18,441 nt of DNA from Mucilaginibacter sp. UBA4741 (GCA_002403905.1 DHIR01000201.1:1-18441); one strand, 5' to 3'; positions 8,059 through 15,090 are shown, numbered from the stretch's first letter. Program-made: numbers and translations. The notes: generated from the sequence alone by a model not told the origin.

Positions 8059-8286
8059 GATAAAAAATTTATGCACCAATCAGAAGCGTAGCTTCGACCA
8101 ATATTATAGCAACGGATTTTAATCCGTTGAAGATAAAAAAAAGATAAGGGAGAACCATAGGTTCGGCCCATATAAAATGGATCGTGCCTATGGCACTCGG
8201 GTTTGTGTTTATGCGTATTCAACGGGTTGAAACCTAGAATACAATATTGGGCGAGCCGATGGCTCTTGTAGCAAAAGTTTGTGATC
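8059..8286. repeat. Symmetric multi-palindrome intergenic element
   Basis: This gene-free stretch between convergent genes holds nested short palindromes: GAAGC-GTA-GCTTC (8083-8095), a 9-bp-arm palindrome CAACGGATT/AATCCGTTG (8110-8129), GAACC-ATA-GGTTC (8152-8164), GTGCC-TAT-GGCAC (8184-8196) and GAGCC-GAT-GGCTC (8253-8265). The element is symmetric about 8174. CCAATATT (8098-8105) mirrors AATATTGG (8243-8250), and the centre reads CCATATAAAATGG. Weak end repeats (12 of 16 matching) lie at 8059-8074 and 8271-8286. No flanking target duplication is visible. It looks like a non-coding mobile repeat or its remnant. Confidence 0.65.
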
Positions 8287-8330
8287 TTTTAGTGTTGGTA
8301 GTTTAGAAATTCGAAATTCATCATTCGATA

Positions 8331-9983
8331 TTACTTTGTAATCAAATAGACCTTATCCAGTACCTTCTCCCGCGTAGCGCTATTTACAAACTGCGGCAAT
8401 ATCCGCTCTTGCGAATAGTTTGTAAATGACCGTATCATCCGATAGGGGATATGCGTGTTGATTAAATAATTTAAGGTGTATTGTGTAGCAAAAAACACAG
8501 TACTGTCTTTTGGATTTATGGTGTTGAATTTCTCTATCGGCACAAAATCAACCGGCTTATTGCACTCAAATTGAAAGACATTGTCTTCCATCCGGCCCGT
8601 ATAAACACTATAGTTAGCATATTTGCTTTGATTAAGGTATCCGGCCGCCGCAACCTGCCCGCTATAGCTGGCTACAGTTGGATATAGCACCGTAGCTAAA
8701 TAAAAATTAGCAAATAGCGCAGCACAGCAGTTAATAAAAAATGCTTTTTTATGGAGATCCTTAACCTGTTTGTTTATTAATGTTATCAGTAGGAAAAAAG
8801 CCCCGCAGTCAATAACAAAAAACGTAAAGCTTGCAGGTTTTAAAAAGAAGTTGATAACAAATACCAGCAGCGTAAGTAAAGCAATATATATCCACTGGTT
8901 AATGAGCCTGAACTTAGTGCCAAATTTAGATAGTTGCTTATAGCAATAAGGCGCCGTAACTATAGCAAACAGCGGGAACACCGTATTGGTATAAAACGGC
9001 AGCTGGAATTTGGATAACGAGAACAACAACAGTAGTATTAAACCGCCACATAGCGTATAATATTCGGGCAATTGTGTTTTGTAATAGATCTGACGCAGGC
9101 GTTTATAAACCGCATAATAAAACAACAGGCACCAGGGCGCAAACGCCCATAGTAAGGTATGTAGGTAAAAGAAAATATCACCGGTTTTTGACCTGCTGAT
9201 AGGGCCGCTGTTTACAAAACGGCCAAACTGGCTATCCCATAAAAACCATTTAATGCCCGATACATTATGCCGCTCGAAAACCTGTTTTTCGGGATGTAAG
9301 TCAAATTGCAGGTATAGGGCATAAAACTCGGGCAGAGTAAATATCAGTGTCAACAAATACAACCCTATAAATTTTAAGCTGAACAGACTACTAAACTTTT
9401 TCTTAAAAATAAGCTGACCCAGCAACGCACCATATATAGCTACGATTACAAATATGCCTTTGGTCATGATAGCGCAGGCGGTAAGCAGGGCGGCCAGCAA
9501 CAGATCCTTTACTCTAAACTTATCCTCTAAATTGGTAATATGATAAATACTGCCTATAACCAAACCCATCAGGTAAGGCTCGGCACGTACGTCTGTGTTC
9601 GACATGATGACGTATTGCGAGGTCATCAATATCAATACCGCGACAGCTGCGGCCTCCCAATCATAATATTTACGGGCGAACAGGTAAGTGTACCGGGCGC
9701 TTATTAAAAAGAAGATTAGTGCAGGCAGCCGGTAGGCCCATACGCTTATACCAAACAGCTTAAAGCTCAACATGGCCATCCAAAAAGGGAAATGCGGCTT
9801 ATCCAGCCAGTCCTGATTGTAGGTAAAAAGCTGTAAAATATCGTGTTTGTAGATCAGGTTTTTCGCTATAGATGCATACAGCCCGGGGTCGTCTGTAAAA
9901 AATTTAACATTTATGCCGGCTATGTTAACCGCAAATGCCAAAACAAACAGTAATAAATAAATGGGCTTATAGGTATTCTTCAT
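8331..9983 (-). CDS. ArnT/GT39-like membrane glycosyltransferase
   Basis: A polytopic 550-aa protein. The N-terminus has the arrangement of the ArnT/PMT (GT39/GT83) GT-C superfamily: one span, then a periplasmic loop with Asp31-Asp32-Pro-Gly-Leu-Tyr (acidic pair as candidate catalytic or metal site), then Asp61-Lys-Pro-His-Phe-Pro-Phe-Trp before the next span. Ten or more spans follow, then a C-terminal periplasmic domain of about 130 aa. Such enzymes transfer a sugar from an undecaprenyl-phosphate or similar lipid donor to lipid A, glycans or proteins on the outer side of the inner membrane. No glycan cluster surrounds it, so the acceptor is unknown. The ATG at 9983 is clear. The upstream region carries a structured RNA and terminator (10042-10168) that may control it. 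Confidence 0.87.
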   Translation of the reverse strand: MKNTYKPIYLLLFVLAFAVNIAGINVKFFTDDPGLYASIAKNLIYKHDILQLFTYNQDWLDKPHFPFWMAMLSFKLFGISVWAYRLPALIFFLISARYTYLFARKYYDWEAAAVAVLILMTSQYVIMSNTDVRAEPYLMGLVIGSIYHITNLEDKFRVKDLLLAALLTACAIMTKGIFVIVAIYGALLGQLIFKKKFSSLFSLKFIGLYLLTLIFTLPEFYALYLQFDLHPEKQVFERHNVSGIKWFLWDSQFGRFVNSGPISRSKTGDIFFYLHTLLWAFAPWCLLFYYAVYKRLRQIYYKTQLPEYYTLCGGLILLLLFSLSKFQLPFYTNTVFPLFAIVTAPYCYKQLSKFGTKFRLINQWIYIALLTLLVFVINFFLKPASFTFFVIDCGAFFLLITLINKQVKDLHKKAFFINCCAALFANFYLATVLYPTVASYSGQVAAAGYLNQSKYANYSVYTGRMEDNVFQFECNKPVDFVPIEKFNTINPKDSTVFFATQYTLNYLINTHIPYRMIRSFTNYSQERILPQFVNSATREKVLDKVYLITK

Positions 9984-10041
9984 TCATGCAAATAAAGTGT
10001 AATAATAGGTTTTTTAGGTGTGTGATACGGCATAAAGGCAC

Positions 10042-10069
10042 AAAAAAACCCTTGCCTTTTGGGCAAGGG
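10042..10069 (-). terminator. Strong intrinsic terminator upstream of the glycosyltransferase
   Basis: On the minus strand an 8-bp GC-rich stem (CCCTTGCC/GGCAAGGG, 10049-10056 and 10062-10069) with a 5-nt loop is followed by seven T residues (10048-10042). It points toward the glycosyltransferase gene whose start is 58 nt further on. No protein gene on this strand ends here, so it must end a non-coding RNA or attenuate the glycosyltransferase. Confidence 0.75.
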
Positions 10070-10168
10070 CCAACTCACAACAATTGTTTAACCTCGGGCT
10101 ATGAAACCCTCAGTCAATTCCTAACTGCAATGTGAATCAGTTGTTATAACATCTTATACTCTAGTTGG
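10042..10168 (-). ncRNA. Candidate small structured RNA or 5' leader/attenuator
   Basis: The ~127 nt ahead of the terminator show nested pairing on the minus strand. Outer arms CCAACT (10168-10163) and AGTTGG (10075-10070) close the structure directly against the terminator stem. Inside are ACAAC/GTTGT pairing, a hairpin CAGTTA-GGAAT-TGACTG (one G-U pair) and a hairpin GGGT-TTCATA-GCCC. The region has no convincing reading frame. It could be a stand-alone RNA of about 130 nt (a 6S-like RNA is one unproven option) or a regulated leader of the glycosyltransferase. No known RNA family is identified with certainty. Confidence 0.5.
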
Positions 10169-10204
10169 TTTTAATTTTAAGTGGAAAAAATCATTTTTAC
10201 AGGG

Positions 10205-10235
10205 TTGGTGGCAATCAAAATTCAAGCTATCTTTA
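10205..10235 (+). promoter_or_regulatory. Predicted Bacteroidota promoter for the DUF2911 gene
   Basis: TTG (10205-10207) is followed after 20 bp by TATCTTTA (10228-10235), one mismatch from TAnnTTTG. The predicted start near 10241 leaves about 20 nt of leader before the ATG at 10262. Confidence 0.45.
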
Positions 10236-10261
10236 TACTGTAAATCAATTTTAACCAAAAC

Positions 10262-10795
10262 ATGAAAAAAGTATTTCAATTAAAAGCAATTGCAGGGTTT
10301 GTAATTGCTCTTTTAATCTCGACTGTTGCCTTTGCGCAAAAAGGCAAAATGGTAGCAAGCCCACGCGATAGTGTGAGCGGCAAAGTACATGGTGCCAACA
10401 TCAGTATTAACTATGGGTCGCCATCTGTAAAAGGTCGTAAAATTTATGGCGGCTTACAGCCATACGACAAAATGTGGAGAGCCGGTGCAAACGAGGCTAC
10501 CAAATTTACTACCGATAAAGACATTATGGTTGAAGGTAAAAAATTACCTGCAGGTTCATATTCATTCTTTGTTACTCCCGGCGAAAAAGAGTTTACAATT
10601 ACATTTAACTCGCAAACCGGCCAGTGGGGTATAAAAGGCGGTGGTGCTGCAAACGAAGATCCTGCAAAGGATGTAGTGGTTGCAACTGTTATGCCAAAAA
10701 CGGTTGATATGACCGAGCGTTTAAAATACGTAATAACAGCTAAAGGCTTTGAATTGGTATGGGATACAACTTCTATACCTGTATCTATAAAATAA
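10262..10795 (+). CDS. DUF2911 domain secreted protein
   Basis: A 177-aa exported protein. The signal peptide (about 1-25, ending Val-Ala-Phe-Ala-Gln) is followed by a DUF2911 domain with its usual landmarks: Ser-Pro-Arg-Asp-Ser-Val, Ile-Ser-Ile-Asn-Tyr-Gly-Ser-Pro-Ser-Val-Lys-Gly-Arg-Lys-Ile-Tyr-Gly-Gly, the Trp-Arg-Ala-Gly-Ala-Asn-Glu-Ala-Thr segment, and a Leu-Pro-Ala-Gly-Ser-Tyr-Ser-Phe-Phe strand. The family is common in Bacteroidota and predicted to be a periplasmic or secreted beta-sandwich; its biochemical role is unknown. The gene has its own promoter-like sequence and an intrinsic terminator directly downstream, so it is probably monocistronic. Confidence 0.92.
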   Translation: MKKVFQLKAIAGFVIALLISTVAFAQKGKMVASPRDSVSGKVHGANISINYGSPSVKGRKIYGGLQPYDKMWRAGANEATKFTTDKDIMVEGKKLPAGSYSFFVTPGEKEFTITFNSQTGQWGIKGGGAANEDPAKDVVVATVMPKTVDMTERLKYVITAKGFELVWDTTSIPVSIK

Positions 10796-10816
10796 CTTAC
10801 ATAAAGTAATTTGCTT

Positions 10817-10851
10817 AAATAGCGATGGGTTTAGTACCCATCGCTATTTTT
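10817..10851 (+). terminator. Intrinsic terminator after DUF2911
   Basis: A perfect 14-bp stem (10817-10830 with 10836-10849; core AGCGATGGGT/ACCCATCGCT) encloses a TTAGT loop and runs into TTTTT. It lies 22 bp after the DUF2911 stop and separates that gene from DUF3810. Confidence 0.88.
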
Positions 10852-10865
10852 GTTTGCACTAAACC

Positions 10866-10873
10866 TATATTTG
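10866..10873 (+). promoter_or_regulatory. Perfect -7 box (TATATTTG) before DUF3810
   Basis: The box matches TAnnTTTG exactly but no TTG is spaced 19-21 bp upstream. Transcription would begin only 2-4 nt before the ATG at 10882, implying an almost leaderless message. Confidence 0.35.
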
Positions 10874-10881
10874 TATTATAG

Positions 10882-11955
10882 ATGCCTATCAAACCAAATA
10901 AAATACAAAAACAATTAATTGCTATCGCGATACTAGCCATAGCGCTTTTTTTGTTTGGCGTGTTCGAGGATCATCCGTCTGCGGTTGAGCGGTATTATTC
11001 GCAGGGAGTATATGTTTTTATTTACCAGGTAATACACCCGGTGCTTAACATCTTTCCGTTTAGCGTTGGCGATGTTATTTATATCGTAGTTGTTATCTGG
11101 TTAATTTATTTGGCTTGTAAATTAATAGGGCTGCTTTTTAAAAAGCAGTTTAAACGGGCGGGTACTTTAACACTTGGCGTTATTATAGGCGTACAAACCG
11201 GCCTGCTGATTTTTTACTTATTTTGGGGATTAAATTATTTCAGGCCATCGGCAGGTAAGCGACTAAACTTGCGCGATACCAGCTTTACCACTGCCGACTT
11301 GCAAAACGTTACCTGCACTATTATTGACAGCACTAATGCCGCCCGTGCGCGTATTACGCATGACGATACCTTGCAAACCAACAGCCAGATCTATCAAACC
11401 GCGGTAAATGCCATCAGTAAAATATCGGCAGACTCGGTTAGTTTTCGTGCTTATCATCCCCATATAAAACCATCGCTGCTTACGCCGCTGATGAATTATT
11501 TAGGTACATCTGGCTATTATAATCCGTTTACCACCGAGGCTCAAATGAATTACCAGATGCCTTATTTTGAGCGCCCTTTTGTAGCTTGCCATGAAATGTC
11601 GCATCAGATAGGATATGGACCCGAGGATGAAGCTAATTTCGCCGGCTTCCTGGCGGGTATTGGCTCGAAGGATAGGTTGTTGCGATACTCGGCCTACCAA
11701 TGCGCTTTAAATGAATGTATGCGCGCCCTGCGCCGCAGGGATACTGTAGCCAATAACGAATTAAAAACACATATAACAAAAGCTGTACGTGCTGATTTAC
11801 GGGCACAACGAGCCTACTGGATAGCTTATGCCAGCAGGGTAGGTATAATAAGTAGTATCTTTTATGATGATTATTTAAAAGCTAATAACCAGCCGCATGG
11901 TATGAATACCTATAACCAAATGGTATTATTGCTAATGGCCTGGTATACCAGGTGA
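10882..11955 (+). CDS. DUF3810 membrane protein with HExxH zinc-peptidase motif
   Basis: A 357-aa membrane-anchored protein. Three predicted spans lie in the N-terminal third (about 11-27, 62-86 and 95-117), and the remaining 240 residues are soluble. The soluble part holds His237-Glu238-Met-Ser-His241, a canonical HExxH zinc-binding and catalytic motif, followed by Glu248 and Glu250 in Pro-Glu-Asp-Glu-Ala-Asn-Phe as candidate third ligands. This matches DUF3810, an uncharacterised Bacteroidota family with a gluzincin-like core. It may cleave a membrane or envelope protein; no substrate is indicated. The ATG directly follows a -7 box. Confidence 0.9.
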   Translation: MPIKPNKIQKQLIAIAILAIALFLFGVFEDHPSAVERYYSQGVYVFIYQVIHPVLNIFPFSVGDVIYIVVVIWLIYLACKLIGLLFKKQFKRAGTLTLGVIIGVQTGLLIFYLFWGLNYFRPSAGKRLNLRDTSFTTADLQNVTCTIIDSTNAARARITHDDTLQTNSQIYQTAVNAISKISADSVSFRAYHPHIKPSLLTPLMNYLGTSGYYNPFTTEAQMNYQMPYFERPFVACHEMSHQIGYGPEDEANFAGFLAGIGSKDRLLRYSAYQCALNECMRALRRRDTVANNELKTHITKAVRADLRAQRAYWIAYASRVGIISSIFYDDYLKANNQPHGMNTYNQMVLLLMAWYTR

Positions 11956-12015
11956 TGGTATTATTTATAAAAGTTTGTTAATTTTAGGCCTTATTACTCC
12001 CTGTAATTAAAACGA

Positions 12016-12501
12016 ATGAAGAAGCACCTGTTAACCTTGTTAGTTTATTTATGCTGCGCACATTCGTACGGGCAAACCATTAGTTTGCTTAACTTAATAA
12101 ATTTAACCAGCCTTAACAACGTGCAAGCAGGTAGTAACCTTACTTCGGGTAAAACATGGGGCCTGCAATATGGCGAAGAGGTAAACGGATTTTTTATAGA
12201 ACATTACCAAACGCCGGGTTTTACCAATAAAAAGGAAACCATTATCATCGGTGCTGGTTTTAAAACGTCCAGTGGCTCAATATTACGTACAGTAAGTTAT
12301 GTAAGCCCCAATATGCAGGATGCGATTAACCTGGTTGGCCAAACAAAAATATCAGGGTTAACCATGTTTTTCAAGGGATCTGATCAAAAGGATAACATAT
12401 ACATTTACGAAAACTTTCTGTACCACATAATAGTGCGCCTAAGCCTTGATAATAGCAAAGGCGTAATTGATGTTACGCAAAAACAAGTATTTGTTGAGTA
12501 A
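12016..12501 (+). CDS. Secreted hypothetical protein (161 aa)
   Basis: I do not recognise a family. Residues 1-19 form a signal peptide ending in Ser-Tyr-Gly-Gln, so the product is periplasmic or secreted. The mature part is rich in short beta strands (for example Glu-Thr-Ile-Ile-Ile-Gly-Ala-Gly-Phe-Lys and Ile-Ile-Val-Arg-Leu-Ser-Leu) and has no cysteines or enzyme motif. It starts 60 bp after DUF3810 on the same strand and could be co-transcribed. Its stop lies 3 bp from the stop of the convergent 83-aa gene. Confidence 0.75.
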   Translation: MKKHLLTLLVYLCCAHSYGQTISLLNLINLTSLNNVQAGSNLTSGKTWGLQYGEEVNGFFIEHYQTPGFTNKKETIIIGAGFKTSSGSILRTVSYVSPNMQDAINLVGQTKISGLTMFFKGSDQKDNIYIYENFLYHIIVRLSLDNSKGVIDVTQKQVFVE

Positions 12502-12504
12502 GCC

Positions 12505-12756
12505 TTAAAAAGCGTACGAATAATAATTACTGATGTGCTTCTCCAGCTGGTCCATCAAGGCTTTTTTTAGTTTGCCTTTATAGCATACAATTTTGCTTTG
12601 CGGCGTGTAGCTAACCTCGCCCAAAACCTCACCTTCCTTAATTACTTTAAAATTGTTTTGTGTGCCCGGCAAAACAGTTAAGTTATGCTCTTCATTAGCA
12701 TCGTTTACTAATACGTGGAACTGGCGCTGCGGTATAAATTGTGCTTGCTGTGACAT
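12505..12756 (-). CDS. Small hypothetical protein (83 aa)
   Basis: No family is recognised. The protein is soluble with alternating strand-like segments (Gln-Phe-His-Val-Leu-Val, Asn-Leu-Thr-Val-Leu-Pro, Phe-Lys-Val-Ile) and a C-terminal amphipathic helix (Leu-Lys-Lys-Ala-Leu-Met-Asp-Gln-Leu-Glu-Lys-His-Ile). Lack of a signal peptide indicates a cytoplasmic location. It lies downstream of thioredoxin on the same strand, 158 bp away, with a promoter-like sequence in between. The run of G residues 4 nt before the ATG would make an unusually purine-rich ribosome-binding region for this phylum. Confidence 0.65.
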   Translation of the reverse strand: MSQQAQFIPQRQFHVLVNDANEEHNLTVLPGTQNNFKVIKEGEVLGEVSYTPQSKIVCYKGKLKKALMDQLEKHISNYYSYAF

Positions 12757-12845
12757 AGTACCCCCCGGTTTTAAGAGATTTATAATTTAGTTTTCTTAGA
12801 CAGTATTATTTATAACAGCCTTATAACGCAATTAGTATATTTCAA

Positions 12846-12877
12846 CAAAATTTCTGCATTAAAAGTCTGTAGTCAAA
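12846..12877 (-). promoter_or_regulatory. Possible promoter for the 83-aa gene
   Basis: On the minus strand TTTG (12877-12874) is followed after 20 bp by AAATTTTG (12853-12846), one mismatch from TAnnTTTG. The implied leader of about 85 nt is longer than at the other candidates, so this is a weak call. Confidence 0.25.
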
Positions 12878-12914
12878 TATAATAGCCGGCTGTAAAGCCC
12901 GTGTTAAGTTATAG

Positions 12915-13211
12915 TTATAAATACTGTGTTATAATTTGCTGTAACTGCTTGGCTTGTACCACGCCACTTTGCCGCCATTTAGTTTGCCCTTGTTTAAATA
13001 TCATTAGGGTAGGCACGCTTTGTATTTTATACGCATTTGCCGCGGCAGGGTTTTTATCAATATCAATTTTTATAATAGTTATTTTATCGCCCATGTTGCT
13101 TTTAAGCTGCTGCAAAATTGGGGGCATCATCTGGCATGGGCCGCACCACTCGGCCGAAAAATCAACCAATACCGGTTTTTCTGATGCGATGATCTCCTGG
13201 AAATTTGCCAT
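12915..13211 (-). CDS. trxA: Thioredoxin
   Basis: A single-domain cytoplasmic thioredoxin. The ATG at 13211 gives 98 aa; an in-frame ATG at 13253 would add 14 residues of poor composition before the natural Met-Ala-Asn-Phe N-terminus and is unlikely. The redox motif Trp22-Cys23-Gly-Pro-Cys26 follows the central strand (Val-Leu-Val-Asp-Phe-Ser-Ala), Asp17 is the buried acid, and Pro67 in Ser-Val-Pro-Thr is the conserved cis-proline. Length is slightly short of the usual 105-110 aa, from a short N-terminal strand. It reduces protein disulfides using electrons from thioredoxin reductase, which is not encoded nearby. Confidence 0.95.
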   Translation of the reverse strand: MANFQEIIASEKPVLVDFSAEWCGPCQMMPPILQQLKSNMGDKITIIKIDIDKNPAAANAYKIQSVPTLMIFKQGQTKWRQSGVVQAKQLQQIITQYL

Positions 13212-13311
13212 GACGTTATAATTGTATTTGATGATATAACAATGTAGCTGCAAATGTGTTTACTAAATTTTACCTAACCTTGATTTTACAAAGTTGATAA
13301 TAACAAACAGG

Positions 13312-13319
13312 TAAATTTG
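13312..13319 (+). promoter_or_regulatory. Perfect -7 box (TAAATTTG) before the isochorismatase-fold gene
   Basis: The box matches TAnnTTTG exactly. The nearest TTG (13294-13296) is 15 bp away, shorter than the usual 19-21. A start near 13325 would give a 13-nt leader. Confidence 0.4.
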
Positions 13320-13338
13320 CTCTCTACACCAAAAAACT

Positions 13339-13905
13339 ATGATAACCGCATTAGATAAAAATACAGCATTGGTATTAATTGATCTGCAAAAGGGGATAGT
13401 GGGCTACCCGGTAGCACATCCTATAGAAGGAGTTTTGGCAAACGCGGCCAAACTGGTAGCCGCTTTCCGTAAAGCGGGGCAGCCTATAGTTATAGTAAAT
13501 GTTAACCCGGCAGGCGCGTGGACAAAATCACGTAAAGAGCCTGCATCACCGCGCCCTGCACCGCCTGCCGATTGGCTGGAAATTGTTCCCGAAATTAAAA
13601 CAGAACCCACCGATATTTTTATTACCAAACATACCTGGGGCGCTTTCTTTGAAACTGCCTTTGATGATGAATTGAAAAAGAGAAATGTTACCGGTATTGT
13701 AATAGGAGGTGTATCAACCAGCAAGGGAGTTGAAGGTACCGCCCGCCAGGCTAGCGAACTGGGTTATAACATAGCCTTTGCTACAGATGCTATGACCGAT
13801 ACGGTTGCCGATGCGCACGCTATTAGCATCAAATATATTTTCCCCGGGATAGGAGAGGTTGGAGTGACTGATGATGTGATAAAACTGTTGGCAGTTGCCG
13901 GTTAG
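13339..13905 (+). CDS. Isochorismatase-family hydrolase lacking the catalytic cysteine
   Basis: A 188-aa protein of the isochorismatase-like (cysteine hydrolase) fold. Asp15 (Leu-Ile-Asp-Leu-Gln) and Lys97 (Ile-Thr-Lys-His-Thr-Trp-Gly-Ala-Phe) match two members of the catalytic triad. The third position, normally Cys in Thr-x-x-Cys-Val-x-x-Thr-Ala, is Gly130 in Thr-Ser-Lys-Gly-Val-Glu-Gly-Thr-Ala, and the protein has no cysteine at all. True isochorismatases such as EntB and PhzD also have Gly here and use the Asp to cleave a vinyl ether, whereas nicotinamidases and related amidases need the Cys. A vinyl-ether-type or different chemistry is therefore more likely than amide hydrolysis. No isochorismate synthase or siderophore gene is nearby, so the substrate is open. 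Confidence 0.85.
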   Translation: MITALDKNTALVLIDLQKGIVGYPVAHPIEGVLANAAKLVAAFRKAGQPIVIVNVNPAGAWTKSRKEPASPRPAPPADWLEIVPEIKTEPTDIFITKHTWGAFFETAFDDELKKRNVTGIVIGGVSTSKGVEGTARQASELGYNIAFATDAMTDTVADAHAISIKYIFPGIGEVGVTDDVIKLLAVAG

Positions 13906-13941
13906 CAGTAGGCAGCCTTGATAAAGCGGCCTACTGCTAAC
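13901..13941. terminator. 13-bp inverted repeat between convergent stop codons
   Basis: GTTAGCAGTAGGC (13901-13913) and GCCTACTGCTAAC (13929-13941) are perfect inverted copies around a 15-nt loop. The left arm contains the stop codon of the upstream gene, and the right arm abuts the stop of the convergent oxidoreductase gene. It likely blocks transcription from both sides, although no T-run is present, so a dispersed repeat is also possible. Confidence 0.55.
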
Positions 13942-15090
13942 TTACAAATGCACATCAATTATCTCCGCTTTTTTAGTTGCCAGCAAAGCCAATTCTGTTG
14001 CTAAAAAGCAATGTGCCTGCGGCATAGCGGTTTCAGTACGGTTAAGTATATCATCAACCAATTGCCCGCCAAACGGGAGCGGATCTTTACTGCAATCAAA
14101 GTATTTGATCTCTTTTTGATTAGCCAGGAAAAGATGATCGCCGCCGGGGCGGCCTGCCAGATCAATAGTTTTGCGTACTTCAATATAACCTTCTGTACCT
14201 AGTATGGTCAGGCGGCCATCGCCAAATGTGCTTACACCGTTGGGGGTGAACCAATCCAGCCTGATATAGCCCATACCACCGTTGCCGCGCAGCATAACAT
14301 CACCAAAATCATACAGTTTTGGATATTGCGGGTGATTAACATTACCCATTTGCGATGCTACAACCTCGGCTTTTGTGCTGCCGGTAAAAAACAAATATTG
14401 ATCAAACTGGTGCGAGCCAATATCAGTAAGAATAGGGCCGCAATATTTAGGATCAAAATACCATTCGGGCCTGGTTTCGGGGCTCATTTTATGGGGTGCC
14501 AGGTTAACGGTTTGTATAACCTTGCCAATGGCTCCGGCCTTAACCAACTCGCCGGCTCTAACTGTTGCCCTGTTTTCAAACCGTTCGCTAAACATAATCG
14601 AATAAATGCGCTTAGTTTCTTTTTGCACGCGTTTTACTTCGGCAAACTGCTCAAGGGTGATAACGCCGGGTTTATCAACCAGGTAATCTTTACCATGTTT
14701 CATTACACGTACACCTAATGGCGCACGGTCAATGGGGATGCCAGAGCTTAGTACCAGTTGTATGGTTGGGTCCTCTAATATTTCATTCTCACTTTTGGCT
14801 TGTTTTGCTTTTGGATATTTTTTTGCGAATTGAGCCAACAGATCAGCCTCTTTGATATAATATGACACCAGTTCGCCGCCACCTTTTTGTACAGCGCCTA
14901 TCATGCCATAAATATGACTATGATTTATGCCGATAACAGAAAATTTGATCCTGTTTTCTACTGGCTTTTCGGGGATATAAACAGCAGGTTCATAAACAAC
15001 TTTTGGTGCTGCTGATGACGATAATGTTGGTAAAAATGCCATACCCGCAGCTATTGCTGCGGTATCTTTAATAAAATTACGGCGTTGCAT
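13942..15090 (-). CDS. Gfo/Idh/MocA-family oxidoreductase with twin-arginine-like leader
   Basis: A 382-aa NAD(P)-dependent oxidoreductase of the Gfo/Idh/MocA family. Residues 1-28 look like a Tat leader (Arg3-Arg4-Asn-Phe-Ile-Lys, then an Ala-rich core and Ser-Ala-Ala), as in many exported Bacteroidota members. The Rossmann domain begins at about 49 with an altered nucleotide loop (Ile-Gly-Ile-Asn-His-Ser-His-Ile-Tyr-Gly) in place of the classic GxGxxG. Asp139-Lys140-Pro141 replaces the family Glu-Lys-Pro, and Asp223 to His227 gives the DxxxH of the C-terminal domain. Family members oxidise or reduce sugars and inositols, or hydrolyse glycosides through a transient redox step. No sugar-pathway gene is adjacent, so the substrate is unknown. 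It lies 66 bp downstream of the last lipoprotein gene and may be read through from that operon. Confidence 0.88.
   Translation of the reverse strand: MQRRNFIKDTAAIAAGMAFLPTLSSSAAPKVVYEPAVYIPEKPVENRIKFSVIGINHSHIYGMIGAVQKGGGELVSYYIKEADLLAQFAKKYPKAKQAKSENEILEDPTIQLVLSSGIPIDRAPLGVRVMKHGKDYLVDKPGVITLEQFAEVKRVQKETKRIYSIMFSERFENRATVRAGELVKAGAIGKVIQTVNLAPHKMSPETRPEWYFDPKYCGPILTDIGSHQFDQYLFFTGSTKAEVVASQMGNVNHPQYPKLYDFGDVMLRGNGGMGYIRLDWFTPNGVSTFGDGRLTILGTEGYIEVRKTIDLAGRPGGDHLFLANQKEIKYFDCSKDPLPFGGQLVDDILNRTETAMPQAHCFLATELALLATKKAEIIDVHL

Noticed and set aside
7875..8222. 115-codon minus-strand open frame
   Set aside because: It lies opposite the cytochrome b gene and runs through the palindromic repeat at 8059-8286; its sequence shows no family resemblance and reflects the repeat.
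8059..8286. CRISPR array
   Set aside because: The repeated units are different self-complementary hairpins, not identical direct repeats with constant-length spacers, and no cas genes are present.
9935..10135. 66-codon plus-strand open frame across the terminator and RNA region
   Set aside because: It overlaps the 5' end of the glycosyltransferase on the other strand and the structured RNA; no protein-like composition.
11939..11952. Perfect 14-bp palindrome CCTGGTATACCAGG at the end of DUF3810
   Set aside because: It lies within codons for the last residues and lacks a T-run; probably chance, or at most a weak hairpin.
12505..13211. Toxin-antitoxin pair (83-aa protein and thioredoxin)
   Set aside because: The second gene is a normal thioredoxin, the genes are 158 bp apart, and the 83-aa protein shows no toxin or antitoxin motif.
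14326..14718. 130-codon plus-strand open frame inside the oxidoreductase
   Set aside because: Antisense to a clearly conserved Gfo/Idh/MocA gene and explained by its codon usage.
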